A DNA stretch of 24,775 bases from an uncultured Bacteroidales bacterium (GTDB lineage: Bacteria; Bacteroidota; Bacteroidia; Bacteroidales; UBA932), in contig CAMNNS010000006.1 of assembly GCA_946545765.1 (NCBI GenBank), positions 1-24,775 on the forward strand, written 5' to 3'. Under the pieces are notes generated by a model that was given only the letters and a program-made list of their open reading frames with translations, had not been told where the DNA came from and did no database searches. A program made the position numbers and the translations under genes. Shown piece by piece: positions 1-7,817 of the stretch. Positions within the stretch are counted from its first letter, which is position 1. Every line of letters starts with the position of its first letter.

Positions 1-294
1 TGTTCATTCTCTGCTGCATATTCTGGTTGGGAGTTAGATCCTACATCACCTATATTAAAAGTAGCAGTTGAGGTTTACAAGAAACTTTATAAAAAAACAC
101 CACGAATTTATAAAGTTCATGCTGGCCTTGAGTGTGGAATTTTAGGGGCAACTTATAAGAATTGGGATATGGTATCTGTAGGTCCTACTATTATGTCTCC
201 TCACTCTCCTGATGAGAGAACAGAAATTGCCTCTTTAGGTAAGTGTTATAATTTTGTGGTAGAGTTAATTAAGAATGCTCCTAAGAAAAAATAG
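1..294 (+). CDS. pepD: Aminoacyl-histidine dipeptidase (PepD), C-terminal part only
   Basis: The frame is open from base 1 and stops at 292-294, giving the last 97 residues of a protein that begins outside the window. The segment contains HAGLECGIL and, further on, GPTIMSPHSPDERTEI. These match the end of the M20-family dipeptidase PepD (beta-Ala-His dipeptidase, Xaa-His dipeptidase), where the Glu of the first motif and the His of the second belong to the metal site. PepD is a cytosolic zinc enzyme that cleaves dipeptides such as carnosine. The final residues (NAPKKK) are basic. The identification rests on these two C-terminal motifs; the catalytic N-terminal half cannot be checked here. The histone-like gene follows 34 bp downstream. 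Confidence 0.85.
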   Translation, partial: CSFSAAYSGWELDPTSPILKVAVEVYKKLYKKTPRIYKVHAGLECGILGATYKNWDMVSVGPTIMSPHSPDERTEIASLGKCYNFVVELIKNAPKKK

Positions 295-328
295 AACTTT
301 TTAATCACTTTTTAAACAAATTTATATT

Positions 329-691
329 ATGGTAACAAAAAAAACTACTGTTAAGAAGGCTGCGGCTCCAAAGAAAGCTGCTCCTGCAAAAAAAGCTGCT
401 GCTAAAAAACCTGCAGCAAAGAAACCAGCTGTTAAGAAAGCTGCTCCTGCAAAGAAAGCTGTTGCTAAAAAACCTGCAGCAAAGAAACCAGTTGCTAAGA
501 AAGCTGCTCCTGCAAAGAAAGTTGTTGCTAAAAAAGCTGCAGCAAAGAAACCAGCTGTTAAGAAAGCTGCTCCTGCAAAGAAAGCTGTTGCTAAAAAAGC
601 TGTAGCAAAGAAACCAGCTGTTAAGAAAGCTGTTGCTAAAAAACCTGCAGCAAAAAAACCAGCTACTAAGAAAGTTGCAAAGAAGAAATAA
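329..691 (+). CDS. Histone H1-like Lys/Ala/Pro-repeat protein
   Basis: A 120-residue protein made almost only of Lys, Ala, Pro and Val, plus five Thr and the initiator Met. It has no acidic, aromatic or cysteine residue. It is built of AAKKPAxKKP/KKAAPAKK blocks with a 21-residue period (residues 24-44, 45-65, 66-86 and a degenerate fourth unit). Such (S/A/P)KK-type tails are typical of linker-histone-like bacterial nucleoid proteins that bind DNA through lysines; stand-alone versions occur in several bacterial groups including Bacteroidetes. The role here (nucleoid compaction or RNA/DNA binding) is inferred from composition alone; there is no folded domain to identify. It is followed by a strong terminator, so it may form its own unit or be the end of a transcript beginning with pepD (34-bp gap). 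The gene could gain or lose units by slippage. Confidence 0.8.
   Translation: MVTKKTTVKKAAAPKKAAPAKKAAAKKPAAKKPAVKKAAPAKKAVAKKPAAKKPVAKKAAPAKKVVAKKAAAKKPAVKKAAPAKKAVAKKAVAKKPAVKKAVAKKPAAKKPATKKVAKKK
398..649 (+). repeat. 63-bp tandem repeats inside the histone-like gene
   Basis: Three nearly complete 63-bp units (398-460, 461-523, 524-586) and a partial, altered fourth unit (from 587) encode the 21-residue protein repeats. Conservation is high at the DNA level (shared words such as GCTCCTGCAAAGAAAG), which suggests recent unit duplication rather than convergent codon choice. The end of the fourth unit is approximate. Confidence 0.75.
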
Positions 692-711
692 TTTACAACT
701 TTGTTAAGTAA

Positions 712-748
712 AATAAGAGGGTTCTTTTAGGGACCCTCTTATTTTTTT
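712..748 (+). terminator. Rho-independent terminator after the histone-like gene
   Basis: An 11-bp perfect stem (AATAAGAGGGT with ACCCTCTTATT, 712-722 and 733-743) with a 10-nt loop, running into a T tract to 748. It lies 20 bp after the stop codon. Confidence 0.9.
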
Positions 749-1037
749 GAGAGAACCTTAGAATATTATAAGACTTTGTGTGAAATTGTTAACTATGATT
801 ATAAAAAGCACAAAGTTCTCAACTCTTCAGAATTGAATATTTAAGGGTGAAAAGGGTTCCATTTCATAAGGTAGTAAATAGGGATTAAAGAGTCTCCCAG
901 ATGGTGATGTGCGTGTTGCTGAGCAGGTATTATTCTTTGATATACAAGTAGTTATAAAATATTCTTTAAAATTGTTACTTAAAACTCATTATGTGTAAAA
1001 TTTTTGTATATCTTTGTCCGCGATAAACACATAATAT
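749..1037 (+). promoter_or_regulatory. Intergenic region with pyrB promoter
   Basis: No gene is seen between 692 and 1037. Besides the terminator at 712-748 there is a TATCTTTG sequence at 1009-1016, a good match to the Bacteroidetes -7 box TAnnTTTG, 21 bp before the pyrB ATG. A matching TTTG -33 box at the usual spacing is not obvious. An 8-bp inverted repeat ACTTTGTG/CACAAAGT (773-780 and 809-816) has a 28-nt gap and no recognised role. The rest is featureless AT-rich sequence with no open frame I would defend. Confidence 0.55.
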
Positions 1038-1946
1038 ATGCAGAATCGCAATTTAATATCTATCTCTGACCTTAAAAAAGAAGAGATATTGTCGCTTCTA
1101 AAAAGAGCGCAAGAATTTGAAAAGAATCCCAATCAAAACATTTTAGAAGGCAAGGTTGTGGGTTCTTTGTTTTTTGAACCTTCTACGCGTACTCGTCTTA
1201 GTTTTGAGACAGCTGTTAATCGTTTAGGTGGCCGTGTAATTGGTTTTAGCGATGCAAGTACAAGTAGCCAATCAAAGGGTGAGACTTTGAAGGATACTAT
1301 TATGATGGTTGCCAACTATGCAGATTTAATTGTAATGCGTCATCCATTAGAGGGGGCAGCGCGTTATGCAAGTGAAATTTCAAAAGTGCCGGTTATAAAC
1401 GCCGGAGATGGTAGTAATCAGCATCCTACACAAACAATGTTGGATCTTTACACTATTTATCAAACACAAGGAACCCTTGAGAACCTTACAATTACAATGG
1501 TAGGGGATCTTAAATATGGGCGTACAGTTCACTCTTTGCTTGAAGCTATGCATTTCTTTAATCCTAAATTTAAATTCGTTGCTTGCGAGGAACTTCGTAT
1601 GCCTAAACAGTATAAAGAGTATTGCAAAAAGTTGGGTATTGAGTATGAAGAGACAAAAGAATTTAACGAGGGAATAATAAATCAGACAGATATATTATAT
1701 ATGACACGCGTTCAGAGAGAACGGTTCAGCGATATTATGGAGTATGAGCGTGTTAAGAATATATATACTTTAACAGCGAGTATGCTAAAAGGTTGCAAGA
1801 AGAATCTTCGTGTGCTTCACCCACTTCCACGCGTCACAGAGATTGCTCAGGATGTAGATGACACACCACAAGCATATTATTTTGAGCAGGCACTTAATGG
1901 TCTTTACACTCGTGAAGCCATAATTTGCAGAGCATTAGGAATCTAA
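1038..1946 (+). CDS. pyrB: Aspartate carbamoyltransferase catalytic chain
   Basis: 302 residues. PyrB joins carbamoyl phosphate and L-aspartate to give carbamoyl-aspartate, the first committed step of pyrimidine synthesis in the cytosol. The carbamoyl-phosphate site is visible as FEPSTRTR (STRTR at residues 49-53), HPTQ at 129-132, and HPLPR at 261-265, which closes the active site in this family. The length equals that of the usual 300-310 residue catalytic chain. pyrI follows 27 bp downstream, so the enzyme is probably the E. coli-like class B holoenzyme of catalytic trimers and regulatory dimers. The start is supported by the -7 box 21 bp upstream. No leader peptide or attenuator of the E. 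coli pyrBI type is visible before the gene. Confidence 0.97.
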   Translation: MQNRNLISISDLKKEEILSLLKRAQEFEKNPNQNILEGKVVGSLFFEPSTRTRLSFETAVNRLGGRVIGFSDASTSSQSKGETLKDTIMMVANYADLIVMRHPLEGAARYASEISKVPVINAGDGSNQHPTQTMLDLYTIYQTQGTLENLTITMVGDLKYGRTVHSLLEAMHFFNPKFKFVACEELRMPKQYKEYCKKLGIEYEETKEFNEGIINQTDILYMTRVQRERFSDIMEYERVKNIYTLTASMLKGCKKNLRVLHPLPRVTEIAQDVDDTPQAYYFEQALNGLYTREAIICRALGI

Positions 1947-1973
1947 ATACGAACCGTTTAAATCATAAAGACT

Positions 1974-2438
1974 ATGAGCAATCAAACAAAAAAAGAAATG
2001 GCCGTAGCAGCTTTGCGCAACGGTATCGTGATAGACCATATACCATGTGTTTCATTATTCAAGGTTGTTAATATATTGGGTATTGAGCAAATGGATAACA
2101 GCGTAACTATTGGTAATAATCTTGGTAGCAAGAGTATGGGTAAGAAAGGGTTAATAAAAATTGCCGAGGTTGAGTTGCCAAAAGAGACTTTAAATCGTAT
2201 AGCTGTAATTGCTCCAAATGCAGTTATCAATATTATAAAAGATTATGAAGTGGTAGAAAAACATAAAGTTACTATACCCGAAGATTTGGTAGATATTGTT
2301 CGTTGTAATAATCCAAAGTGTATTAGCAACAATGAACCTATGGCTACTCATTTTCATGTTATAGATAAAGAGAATAATGTTTTAAAGTGCCGCTATTGTG
2401 AGAGGACTGTGACTCATAATGAAGTAATCTTAAAATAA
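1974..2438 (+). CDS. pyrI: Aspartate carbamoyltransferase regulatory chain
   Basis: 154 residues, the normal size of PyrI. The N-terminal part (about 1-100) is the allosteric nucleotide-binding domain, including the KMAVAALRNGIVIDHIP-like start seen here as KEMAVAALRNGIVIDHIP. The C-terminal zinc domain has all four cysteines: CNNPKC and, after a loop, CRYC, as in E. coli. This domain links the regulatory chain to PyrB. CTP inhibition and ATP activation are known for the family, not shown by this sequence. It lies 27 bp after pyrB and is surely co-transcribed. A perfect 10-bp palindrome, TATCGCGATA, sits shortly after the stop codon. Confidence 0.97.
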   Translation: MSNQTKKEMAVAALRNGIVIDHIPCVSLFKVVNILGIEQMDNSVTIGNNLGSKSMGKKGLIKIAEVELPKETLNRIAVIAPNAVINIIKDYEVVEKHKVTIPEDLVDIVRCNNPKCISNNEPMATHFHVIDKENNVLKCRYCERTVTHNEVILK

Positions 2439-2506
2439 TGTACAATAGATATTTATCGCGATACGAATAATAATAGCACAAATTTATATTTTAATACATT
2501 TTAATT

Positions 2507-3499
2507 ATGCCAAAAAGTTTATCTGGTAGAAGTTTCTTAAAATTATTAGACTTCACCACCGAGGAGATCCAATATTTATTGGAACTTTCAAAAGATTTTA
2601 AAAATCTTAAACGTACAAACACACCTCACAAATATCTTCAAGGAAAGAACATTGTGTTGTTGTTTGAAAAAACATCTACACGTACTCGTTGCTCTTTTGA
2701 AGTAGCTGGTAATGACTTAGGTATGGGTGTAACATATCTTGATCCAGGTTCTTCTCAAATGGGCAAGAAAGAGTCTCTTGAGGATACAGCAAAGGTGTTA
2801 GGTCGTATGTACGATGGGATAGAATATCGTGGGTTTGACCAACAAATAGTTGAAGACCTTGCAAAATATGCTGGTGTTCCTGTTTGGAATGGTCTTACTA
2901 CAGATTTCCATCCAACTCAAATGCTTGCCGATGTTCTTACTATACAAGAGAACTTTGGTTATTATAAGGGACTTACAATGGTATTTATGGGTGATGCCCG
3001 TAATAATGTTGCTAACTCTCTTATGGTTGTTTCTGCAAAATTAGGAATCAACTTTGTTGCTTGTGGTCCTAAAGCTAATATGCCAGATAAAGCCCTTGTT
3101 GAGACTTGCAAAAAAATTGCTAAAGAGAATGGTTGTACAATTACCCTTACAGATGATGTTAAGAAGGGTACAAAGAACGCTGATGTAATTTATACAGATA
3201 TTTGGGTATCAATGGGTGAGGCAGCTGAACTATGGGAGAAACGTATTAAATTATTAAAGCCTTACCAAGTTAATGAGGCGGTAATGAAGAATGCGAACCC
3301 TAACGCTATATTCTTACATTGTTTACCATCATTCCACGATTTAGAGACAACAATTGGTAAAGAGATTTATCAAAAATTTGGTCTAAAAGAGATGGAAGTT
3401 ACAGATAAGGTATTCCGTAGCAAACAATCTAAAGTATTTGACGAAGCTGAGAATAGAATGCATACAATCAAGGCTGTGATGTATGCTACTCTAAAATAA
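2507..3499 (+). CDS. argF: Ornithine carbamoyltransferase
   Basis: 330 residues. It interconverts ornithine plus carbamoyl phosphate and citrulline plus phosphate. Family motifs are complete: STRTR at 57-61, HPTQ at 135-138, the ornithine-recognising DIWVSMG at 231-237, and HCLP at 271-274 with the catalytic Cys272. The SMG motif marks a true ornithine enzyme; many Bacteroides instead use the N-succinylornithine enzyme ArgF'. The sequence resembles the ArgI/ArcB branch of 330-336 residues. It starts 68 bp after pyrI without a clear promoter of its own, and ends in a terminator before carbamate kinase. Whether it works anabolically (argF) or catabolically (arcB) cannot be told from sequence alone; the neighbouring carbamate kinase favours catabolism. 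The symbol is therefore provisional. Confidence 0.93.
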   Translation: MPKSLSGRSFLKLLDFTTEEIQYLLELSKDFKNLKRTNTPHKYLQGKNIVLLFEKTSTRTRCSFEVAGNDLGMGVTYLDPGSSQMGKKESLEDTAKVLGRMYDGIEYRGFDQQIVEDLAKYAGVPVWNGLTTDFHPTQMLADVLTIQENFGYYKGLTMVFMGDARNNVANSLMVVSAKLGINFVACGPKANMPDKALVETCKKIAKENGCTITLTDDVKKGTKNADVIYTDIWVSMGEAAELWEKRIKLLKPYQVNEAVMKNANPNAIFLHCLPSFHDLETTIGKEIYQKFGLKEMEVTDKVFRSKQSKVFDEAENRMHTIKAVMYATLK

Positions 3500-3532
3500 T
3501 ATAATTTTATTTATAGATTTTAAATTTATCAT

Positions 3533-3580
3533 AAGGGGCTGACCAATATTTTGGCCAACCCCCTTTGGTTTTTCTTTTTT
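3533..3580 (+). terminator. Terminator between OTCase and carbamate kinase
   Basis: A hairpin with AAGGGG pairing to CCCCTT and an inner CCAA/TTGG helix, followed by a T-rich tract (TTTTTCTTTTTT). It lies 34 bp after the OTCase stop. It would reduce but may not abolish read-through into arcC, for which I see no clear promoter. Confidence 0.8.
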
Positions 3581-3603
3581 AATTAATAGCAAATTAGAAT
3601 ATT

Positions 3604-4542
3604 ATGAATAAACGTTTAGTTATAGCGTTAGGTGGAAATGCTCTTGGAAATACACCACAAGAGCAATTAGAGCTTGTAAAAAATACAGCCTCTGCGATTG
3701 TAGATCTTGTTGAAGAGGGTTATGATGTAGTTATAGGACATGGTAATGGCCCTCAAGTTGGTATGGTTAATTTAGCCTTTGAATATTCTGCAAATAATGG
3801 CGGTGGTACCCCTGCAATACCATTCCCTGAGTGTGGGGCAATGACTCAAGGTTATATAGGTTATCACTTGCAACAAGCGGTACAAAGAGAGCTTGCAAAA
3901 AGGGGGATAAACAAACCGTGTGCAGCTATTGTAACTCAAGTAGTTGTAGATAAAAATGATTCAGCCTTCCAAAAGCCTACAAAACCTGTAGGAATGTTTT
4001 ATACTAAAGAGGAGGCTGAAAAAATTATGTCTGAGACAGGTTACACATTTGTAGAAGATGCGGGGAGAGGATACCGTAGAGTTGTCCCTTCTCCAATTCC
4101 TACAAAAATAGTTGAATTGCCTATAGTTGAACAACTTCTTGATATGCATAGTGTTATTATAACAGTAGGTGGAGGTGGAATTCCGGTTATCGAGAAAAAT
4201 AATGGTGATTTTGAAGGGGTAGCTGCTGTTATAGATAAAGATAGAGCAAGTGCTAAATTAGCTCTCGATCTTAAAGCCGACATGTTGGTTATATTAACTG
4301 CTGTAGAAAAAGTCTCTATCAACTTTAGAAAACCAGATCAGAAAGATTTAGATAGCATATCTGTTAATCAAGCAAAAGAGTATATAAAAGAGGGACACTT
4401 TGCACCAGGCAGTATGCTCCCTAAAGTAGAGTCTTGTATTAGTTTTGTGGAGAACACAAAGGGTGGCAAAGCACTAATTACTTCTCTCGATAAAGCTTGT
4501 GAGGCTTTGCAAGGAAAAACAGGAACTATGATTATCCAATAA
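3604..4542 (+). CDS. arcC: Carbamate kinase
   Basis: 312 residues, the usual size. The enzyme makes ATP from carbamoyl phosphate and ADP, releasing ammonia and CO2, as the last step of the arginine deiminase (or agmatine deiminase) pathway; the reverse reaction makes carbamoyl phosphate. The amino-acid-kinase fold is evident from the N-terminal LVIALGGNALG, GHGNGPQVG at about 45-53, the GGGGIPV phosphate-binding stretch near 189-195, and the AVIDKDRASAKLA segment near 208-220. Its position behind an ornithine carbamoyltransferase is the typical arcB-arcC arrangement, but no arginine deiminase (arcA) or arginine/ornithine antiporter lies in the window. Terminators stand on both sides. Confidence 0.95.
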   Translation: MNKRLVIALGGNALGNTPQEQLELVKNTASAIVDLVEEGYDVVIGHGNGPQVGMVNLAFEYSANNGGGTPAIPFPECGAMTQGYIGYHLQQAVQRELAKRGINKPCAAIVTQVVVDKNDSAFQKPTKPVGMFYTKEEAEKIMSETGYTFVEDAGRGYRRVVPSPIPTKIVELPIVEQLLDMHSVIITVGGGGIPVIEKNNGDFEGVAAVIDKDRASAKLALDLKADMLVILTAVEKVSINFRKPDQKDLDSISVNQAKEYIKEGHFAPGSMLPKVESCISFVENTKGGKALITSLDKACEALQGKTGTMIIQ

Positions 4543-4563
4543 GAGTCTTGTATTTAATTTATT

Positions 4564-4595
4564 AGGGTGGGTAGATATTTTTTACTCACCCTTTT
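4564..4595 (+). terminator. Terminator after carbamate kinase
   Basis: Hairpin AGGGTGGGTA/TACTCACCCT (one G-T pair) with an A/T loop, followed by TTTT. It lies 21 bp after the arcC stop. Confidence 0.85.
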
Positions 4596-4858
4596 ATATA
4601 TCTGTTTTGATCTCTATCAAATTTAGGAGTATCTCTACTTTTTCATCAAGTTCTAATTCTAAAAATCTTGCTTATCTGCAAAGACCCTTTAATTGAATTC
4701 CATTTCTCGATATGCTGATTATAGATTGGCAAAATATAGTGGAATGATTGGTATTCTAATTAAAAATATCTCAATATTTAAATGAATTTAATTGCAAAAA
4801 TATTATCTTTGAAAGGTTAATAGGCGTTGAATAATTTTTAAACTATAATATTAAAACT
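4596..4858 (+). promoter_or_regulatory. Intergenic region with promoter of the peptide transporter
   Basis: The gap between arcC and the transporter is 316 bp. After the terminator the only signal I can support is TATCTTTG at 4804-4811, a match to the Bacteroidetes -7 box, 47 bp before the ATG. The -33 position is not well matched. No small gene or RNA structure is evident. Confidence 0.5.
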
Positions 4859-6553
4859 ATGGAATTTATTACTAATCTTTGGCAAAACAACGCTCCATTA
4901 GCTATTCTTATAGCTATATTGATTGTTGTTATACCATTACTAATTTTTTATTTAGTAAAAGCTAAGAAAGAGCACCCTAAAGGCTTGATAGCAGCGGCTT
5001 TAAGTAATATGGGTGAGAGATTTGGCTATTACATTATGAATGCCGTATTGGCTCTTTTCCTTGCTTCTAAGTTTGGCATAAGCGATGATTCTGCCGGATG
5101 GATTTATGCTGTATTTTATTTCTCAATTTATGTACTTGCACTCCCTGGAGGGTTGATTGCTGATAGGATGCAGAACTATAAGGGTACTATAATAACAGGA
5201 TTATTGGTTATGGCTATTGGTTATGGTCTCCTTTCTGTTCCTGTATTTGGAGAATCTTTCACAGCTACCACAGGTCAATTTTCTGGTATCTTAATCTTCA
5301 CTTGTTTTGCTTTATTACTAATTGCAATAGGAAACGGGTTATTCAAAGGTAATCTACAAGCTATTGTTGGTCAAATGTATGATAATTTTGAGGCAGAAGG
5401 GGCTAAGATTAGCAATGAAGAGTATGAAAAAAGAAAGAGCAAAAGAGATTCAGGTTTCCAAATTTTCTATGTGTTTATTAATATAGGTGGTGTAATTGCT
5501 CCGTTTGTTGCTCCGCTTCTAAGAACTTGGTGGTTAAAGGTTAATGGGCTTGTTTACAATTCAAGTCTCCCTAAACTTTGCCATCAATATTTAAGCGATG
5601 CTTCTGCAATGACTGCAGACCAGACTAACAATTTTACTAATCTTGCTGAGTCTGTTCAAAGTGGTGCACAATCTATTCTTCCTGCAGGTGCAGAGTTCGC
5701 AGAGAATTATCTAAATGTATTTAATACAGGAGTTCACTATTCATATATAGCTTCTGTGGCAGCGATGGTTATTTCTCTTCTAATATTTATCGCTACTAAG
5801 AAGAAATTCCCTAATCCTGCAAAGAAAGAGAAGAAAGCTGTAGAAAATTACACAGAAGAGGAAAGAAGAGCAAATGCAAAAGAGATCAAGCAGAGAATGT
5901 ATGCATTGTTTGCTGTTTTAGGTGTTGCTGTATTCTTCTGGTTCTCATTCCATCAGAATGGGCAAAGTCTATCATTCTTTGCTCGTGATTTTGTGAATAC
6001 TTCTTCTGTTCCACCTGAAGTATGGCAATGTATCAATCCTTTCTTTGTTATTACACTTACCCCAATTATCATGGGTCTGTTTGCAGTTTTAGCCAACAGA
6101 GGAAAGAGTGTTTCAACTCCAAGAAAGATAGCACTCGGTATGTTCATATCTGCTCTTGCTTATATATTCCTAATTATAATAGCAGTTATGCACAAATATC
6201 CTTCATTAGATACATTTGATACACTAAGTGAAGCAATTAAAGTATCTATGAGAACAAGTCCTACAGTACTTATTATAACTTACTTCTTCTTAACTGTATC
6301 TGAGTTGTTCATTTCACCTTTAGGATTGTCGTTTGTTTCTAAAGTAGCTCCAAGACATTTACAAGGTATTTGTCAAGGATTATGGCTAACAGCTACAGCT
6401 ATCGGAAACTTATTTATTGCATTGGGCGTTACTATGCTTCGTACATTCCCACATCAATGGGAGACTTGGGCTGTGTTTGCAGTATTCTGCCTAATCTCTA
6501 TGGGTGTAATGTTGGGTATGGTTAAATGGTTGGAGAAAGTAACAAATAAATAA
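4859..6553 (+). CDS. POT-family proton-coupled di-/tripeptide transporter
   Basis: 564 residues with many hydrophobic helices; an inner-membrane MFS transporter of the POT/PTR2 family. The family signatures are GERFGYYIMNAVLALFL in the first core helix (residues 52-68) and GGLIADRMQNYKG at the helix 2-3 loop, plus an NGLFKGNLQAIVGQMY segment like the family's GNG.FK.N. An additional hydrophobic helix (about 14-34) precedes the core. A long hydrophilic stretch after GVIAPFVAPLL (about residues 228-290) is likely an external loop. The usual first Glu of the ExxER proton-coupling motif is Asn50 here; I recall this in Bacteroidetes homologues. It has its own promoter and is followed after 21 bp by a glycosyltransferase. 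Peptide uptake fits the dipeptidase and arginine-related genes upstream. Confidence 0.92.
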   Translation: MEFITNLWQNNAPLAILIAILIVVIPLLIFYLVKAKKEHPKGLIAAALSNMGERFGYYIMNAVLALFLASKFGISDDSAGWIYAVFYFSIYVLALPGGLIADRMQNYKGTIITGLLVMAIGYGLLSVPVFGESFTATTGQFSGILIFTCFALLLIAIGNGLFKGNLQAIVGQMYDNFEAEGAKISNEEYEKRKSKRDSGFQIFYVFINIGGVIAPFVAPLLRTWWLKVNGLVYNSSLPKLCHQYLSDASAMTADQTNNFTNLAESVQSGAQSILPAGAEFAENYLNVFNTGVHYSYIASVAAMVISLLIFIATKKKFPNPAKKEKKAVENYTEEERRANAKEIKQRMYALFAVLGVAVFFWFSFHQNGQSLSFFARDFVNTSSVPPEVWQCINPFFVITLTPIIMGLFAVLANRGKSVSTPRKIALGMFISALAYIFLIIIAVMHKYPSLDTFDTLSEAIKVSMRTSPTVLIITYFFLTVSELFISPLGLSFVSKVAPRHLQGICQGLWLTATAIGNLFIALGVTMLRTFPHQWETWAVFAVFCLISMGVMLGMVKWLEKVTNK

Positions 6554-6574
6554 TAGAATTGCAGCTTACAAATA

Positions 6575-7762
6575 ATGAAAAAAGTTGCAGTAGTTATACT
6601 TAATTGGAATGGCAAGGACTTTTTAAAGAAGTTCTTGCCTTCTGTTTTAAGGAGTTGTGCAACTTTTAATAGTGTTGGGAGATTTGAAAGTCATGTAATT
6701 GTAGCAGATAATGGCTCTACCGATGAATCCAAGAAAATATTTAAAGAGGTAAAAGAGCAATTTATCGAATCGATGAGTAATAAAAATCCTCTCTATAGAA
6801 AGAGGGGGGTTTCTCTTATCAAATGGTTGCAATTACAAAAAAATCATGGATTTGCACTGGGATATAATAATGCTATCGCCCTTATCAAAGAGGCAGAAGA
6901 GTTTGATTATTATATCCTTCTAAATTCAGATGTCTATACTCCCGATGGCTGGTTAGACTCTCTAATAAACTTTATGGAGTATAAACCAGAAGTTGCCGCT
7001 TGTCAGCCAAAAATATTGTCATGGGCATCTTATGAGAAGAAAACAAATAACGAGAAAGGGGTTGAATCTTTTGAATATGCTGGTGCAAGTGGCGGATATA
7101 TAGATAAATGGGGTTTTCCTTTTTGCAGAGGTAGGATCTTATCTAATGTAGAGAGGGATACAAGACAATATAATACTCCACTAAGAACTTTCTGGGCATC
7201 AGGTGCTTGCTTAGTTATAAGAAGAGAAATTTGGGAGAAACTGAATGGTTTTGACGGGCGATTTTTTGCTCATATGGAGGAGATAGATTTATGTTGGCGA
7301 GCCGCCCTTTTAGGATATGAAATTTGGTGCAACCCACAAAGTAAAATTTACCATGTTGGAGGGGGTACATTACCTAATAATTCTCCACAAAAGCTATTTT
7401 TAAATTATAGAAATAGTTTGCTAATGTTAAGGAAAAACATTGAGCCTAAGTATGTTTTTAGAAAAGTATTTATTCGCAAACTCATAGATGGCTTGTCTGC
7501 TTTAGTCTATTTATTTAAAGGTGAGTTTAGTTTTTTTACTGCGGTGTTAAAAGCCCATCTCAGCTACAATAAGATGAAGAGGAAATTTTCTTCTTCTCCA
7601 AGAGATTACAAGATTTATAAGCAACAACATATTTTACAAACGCACTCAAATAGTAAAGTTAAAAAAAGAGCTTTTTCTGGTTTGTATGGGGTTTATTATA
7701 AAAGTATTGTACTCAGTTATTTAAAAGGGAAAAAGAGATTTGACGATCTTAGATTCTATTAA
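6575..7762 (+). CDS. Glycosyltransferase family 2
   Basis: 395 residues. The N-terminal GT-A fold begins VAVVILNWNGKDFL, followed by VADNGSTD (44-50) for the nucleotide-sugar, LLNSDVYTPDGWL (116-127, with Asp119 in the DxD place) and HMEEIDLCWRAALLGY (about 233-248) with the acidic residues of the acceptor site. This is the pattern of GT2 enzymes of the rhamnosyltransferase type that build O-antigen or other surface glycans. The C-terminal 120 residues are basic and probably membrane-associated. It begins 21 bp after the peptide transporter and is likely co-transcribed, although the functions seem unrelated. Sugar donor and acceptor cannot be inferred. Confidence 0.9.
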   Translation: MKKVAVVILNWNGKDFLKKFLPSVLRSCATFNSVGRFESHVIVADNGSTDESKKIFKEVKEQFIESMSNKNPLYRKRGVSLIKWLQLQKNHGFALGYNNAIALIKEAEEFDYYILLNSDVYTPDGWLDSLINFMEYKPEVAACQPKILSWASYEKKTNNEKGVESFEYAGASGGYIDKWGFPFCRGRILSNVERDTRQYNTPLRTFWASGACLVIRREIWEKLNGFDGRFFAHMEEIDLCWRAALLGYEIWCNPQSKIYHVGGGTLPNNSPQKLFLNYRNSLLMLRKNIEPKYVFRKVFIRKLIDGLSALVYLFKGEFSFFTAVLKAHLSYNKMKRKFSSSPRDYKIYKQQHILQTHSNSKVKKRAFSGLYGVYYKSIVLSYLKGKKRFDDLRFY

Positions 7763-7802
7763 AAAAAAGAAGTTTAGATATTTCACTAAACTTCTTTTTT
7801 TT
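7761..7802. terminator. Bidirectional terminator between glycosyltransferase and rplI
   Basis: GAAGTTTAG/CTAAACTTC stem (7769-7777, 7786-7794) flanked by an A tract on one side and a T tract on the other, so it can end transcription from both convergent units. It begins at the last base of the glycosyltransferase stop codon. Confidence 0.9.
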
Positions 7803-7817
7803 GATATTGTGTAGGTC

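Noticed and set aside
398..649. Regular repeats that could suggest a CRISPR array or minisatellite
   Set aside because: The units are contiguous with no unique spacers and stay in frame in a Lys/Ala/Pro-rich protein, so they are coding repeats.
773..816. Small RNA between the histone-like gene and pyrB
   Set aside because: Only an 8-bp inverted repeat with a 28-nt gap; no promoter-terminator pair frames it.
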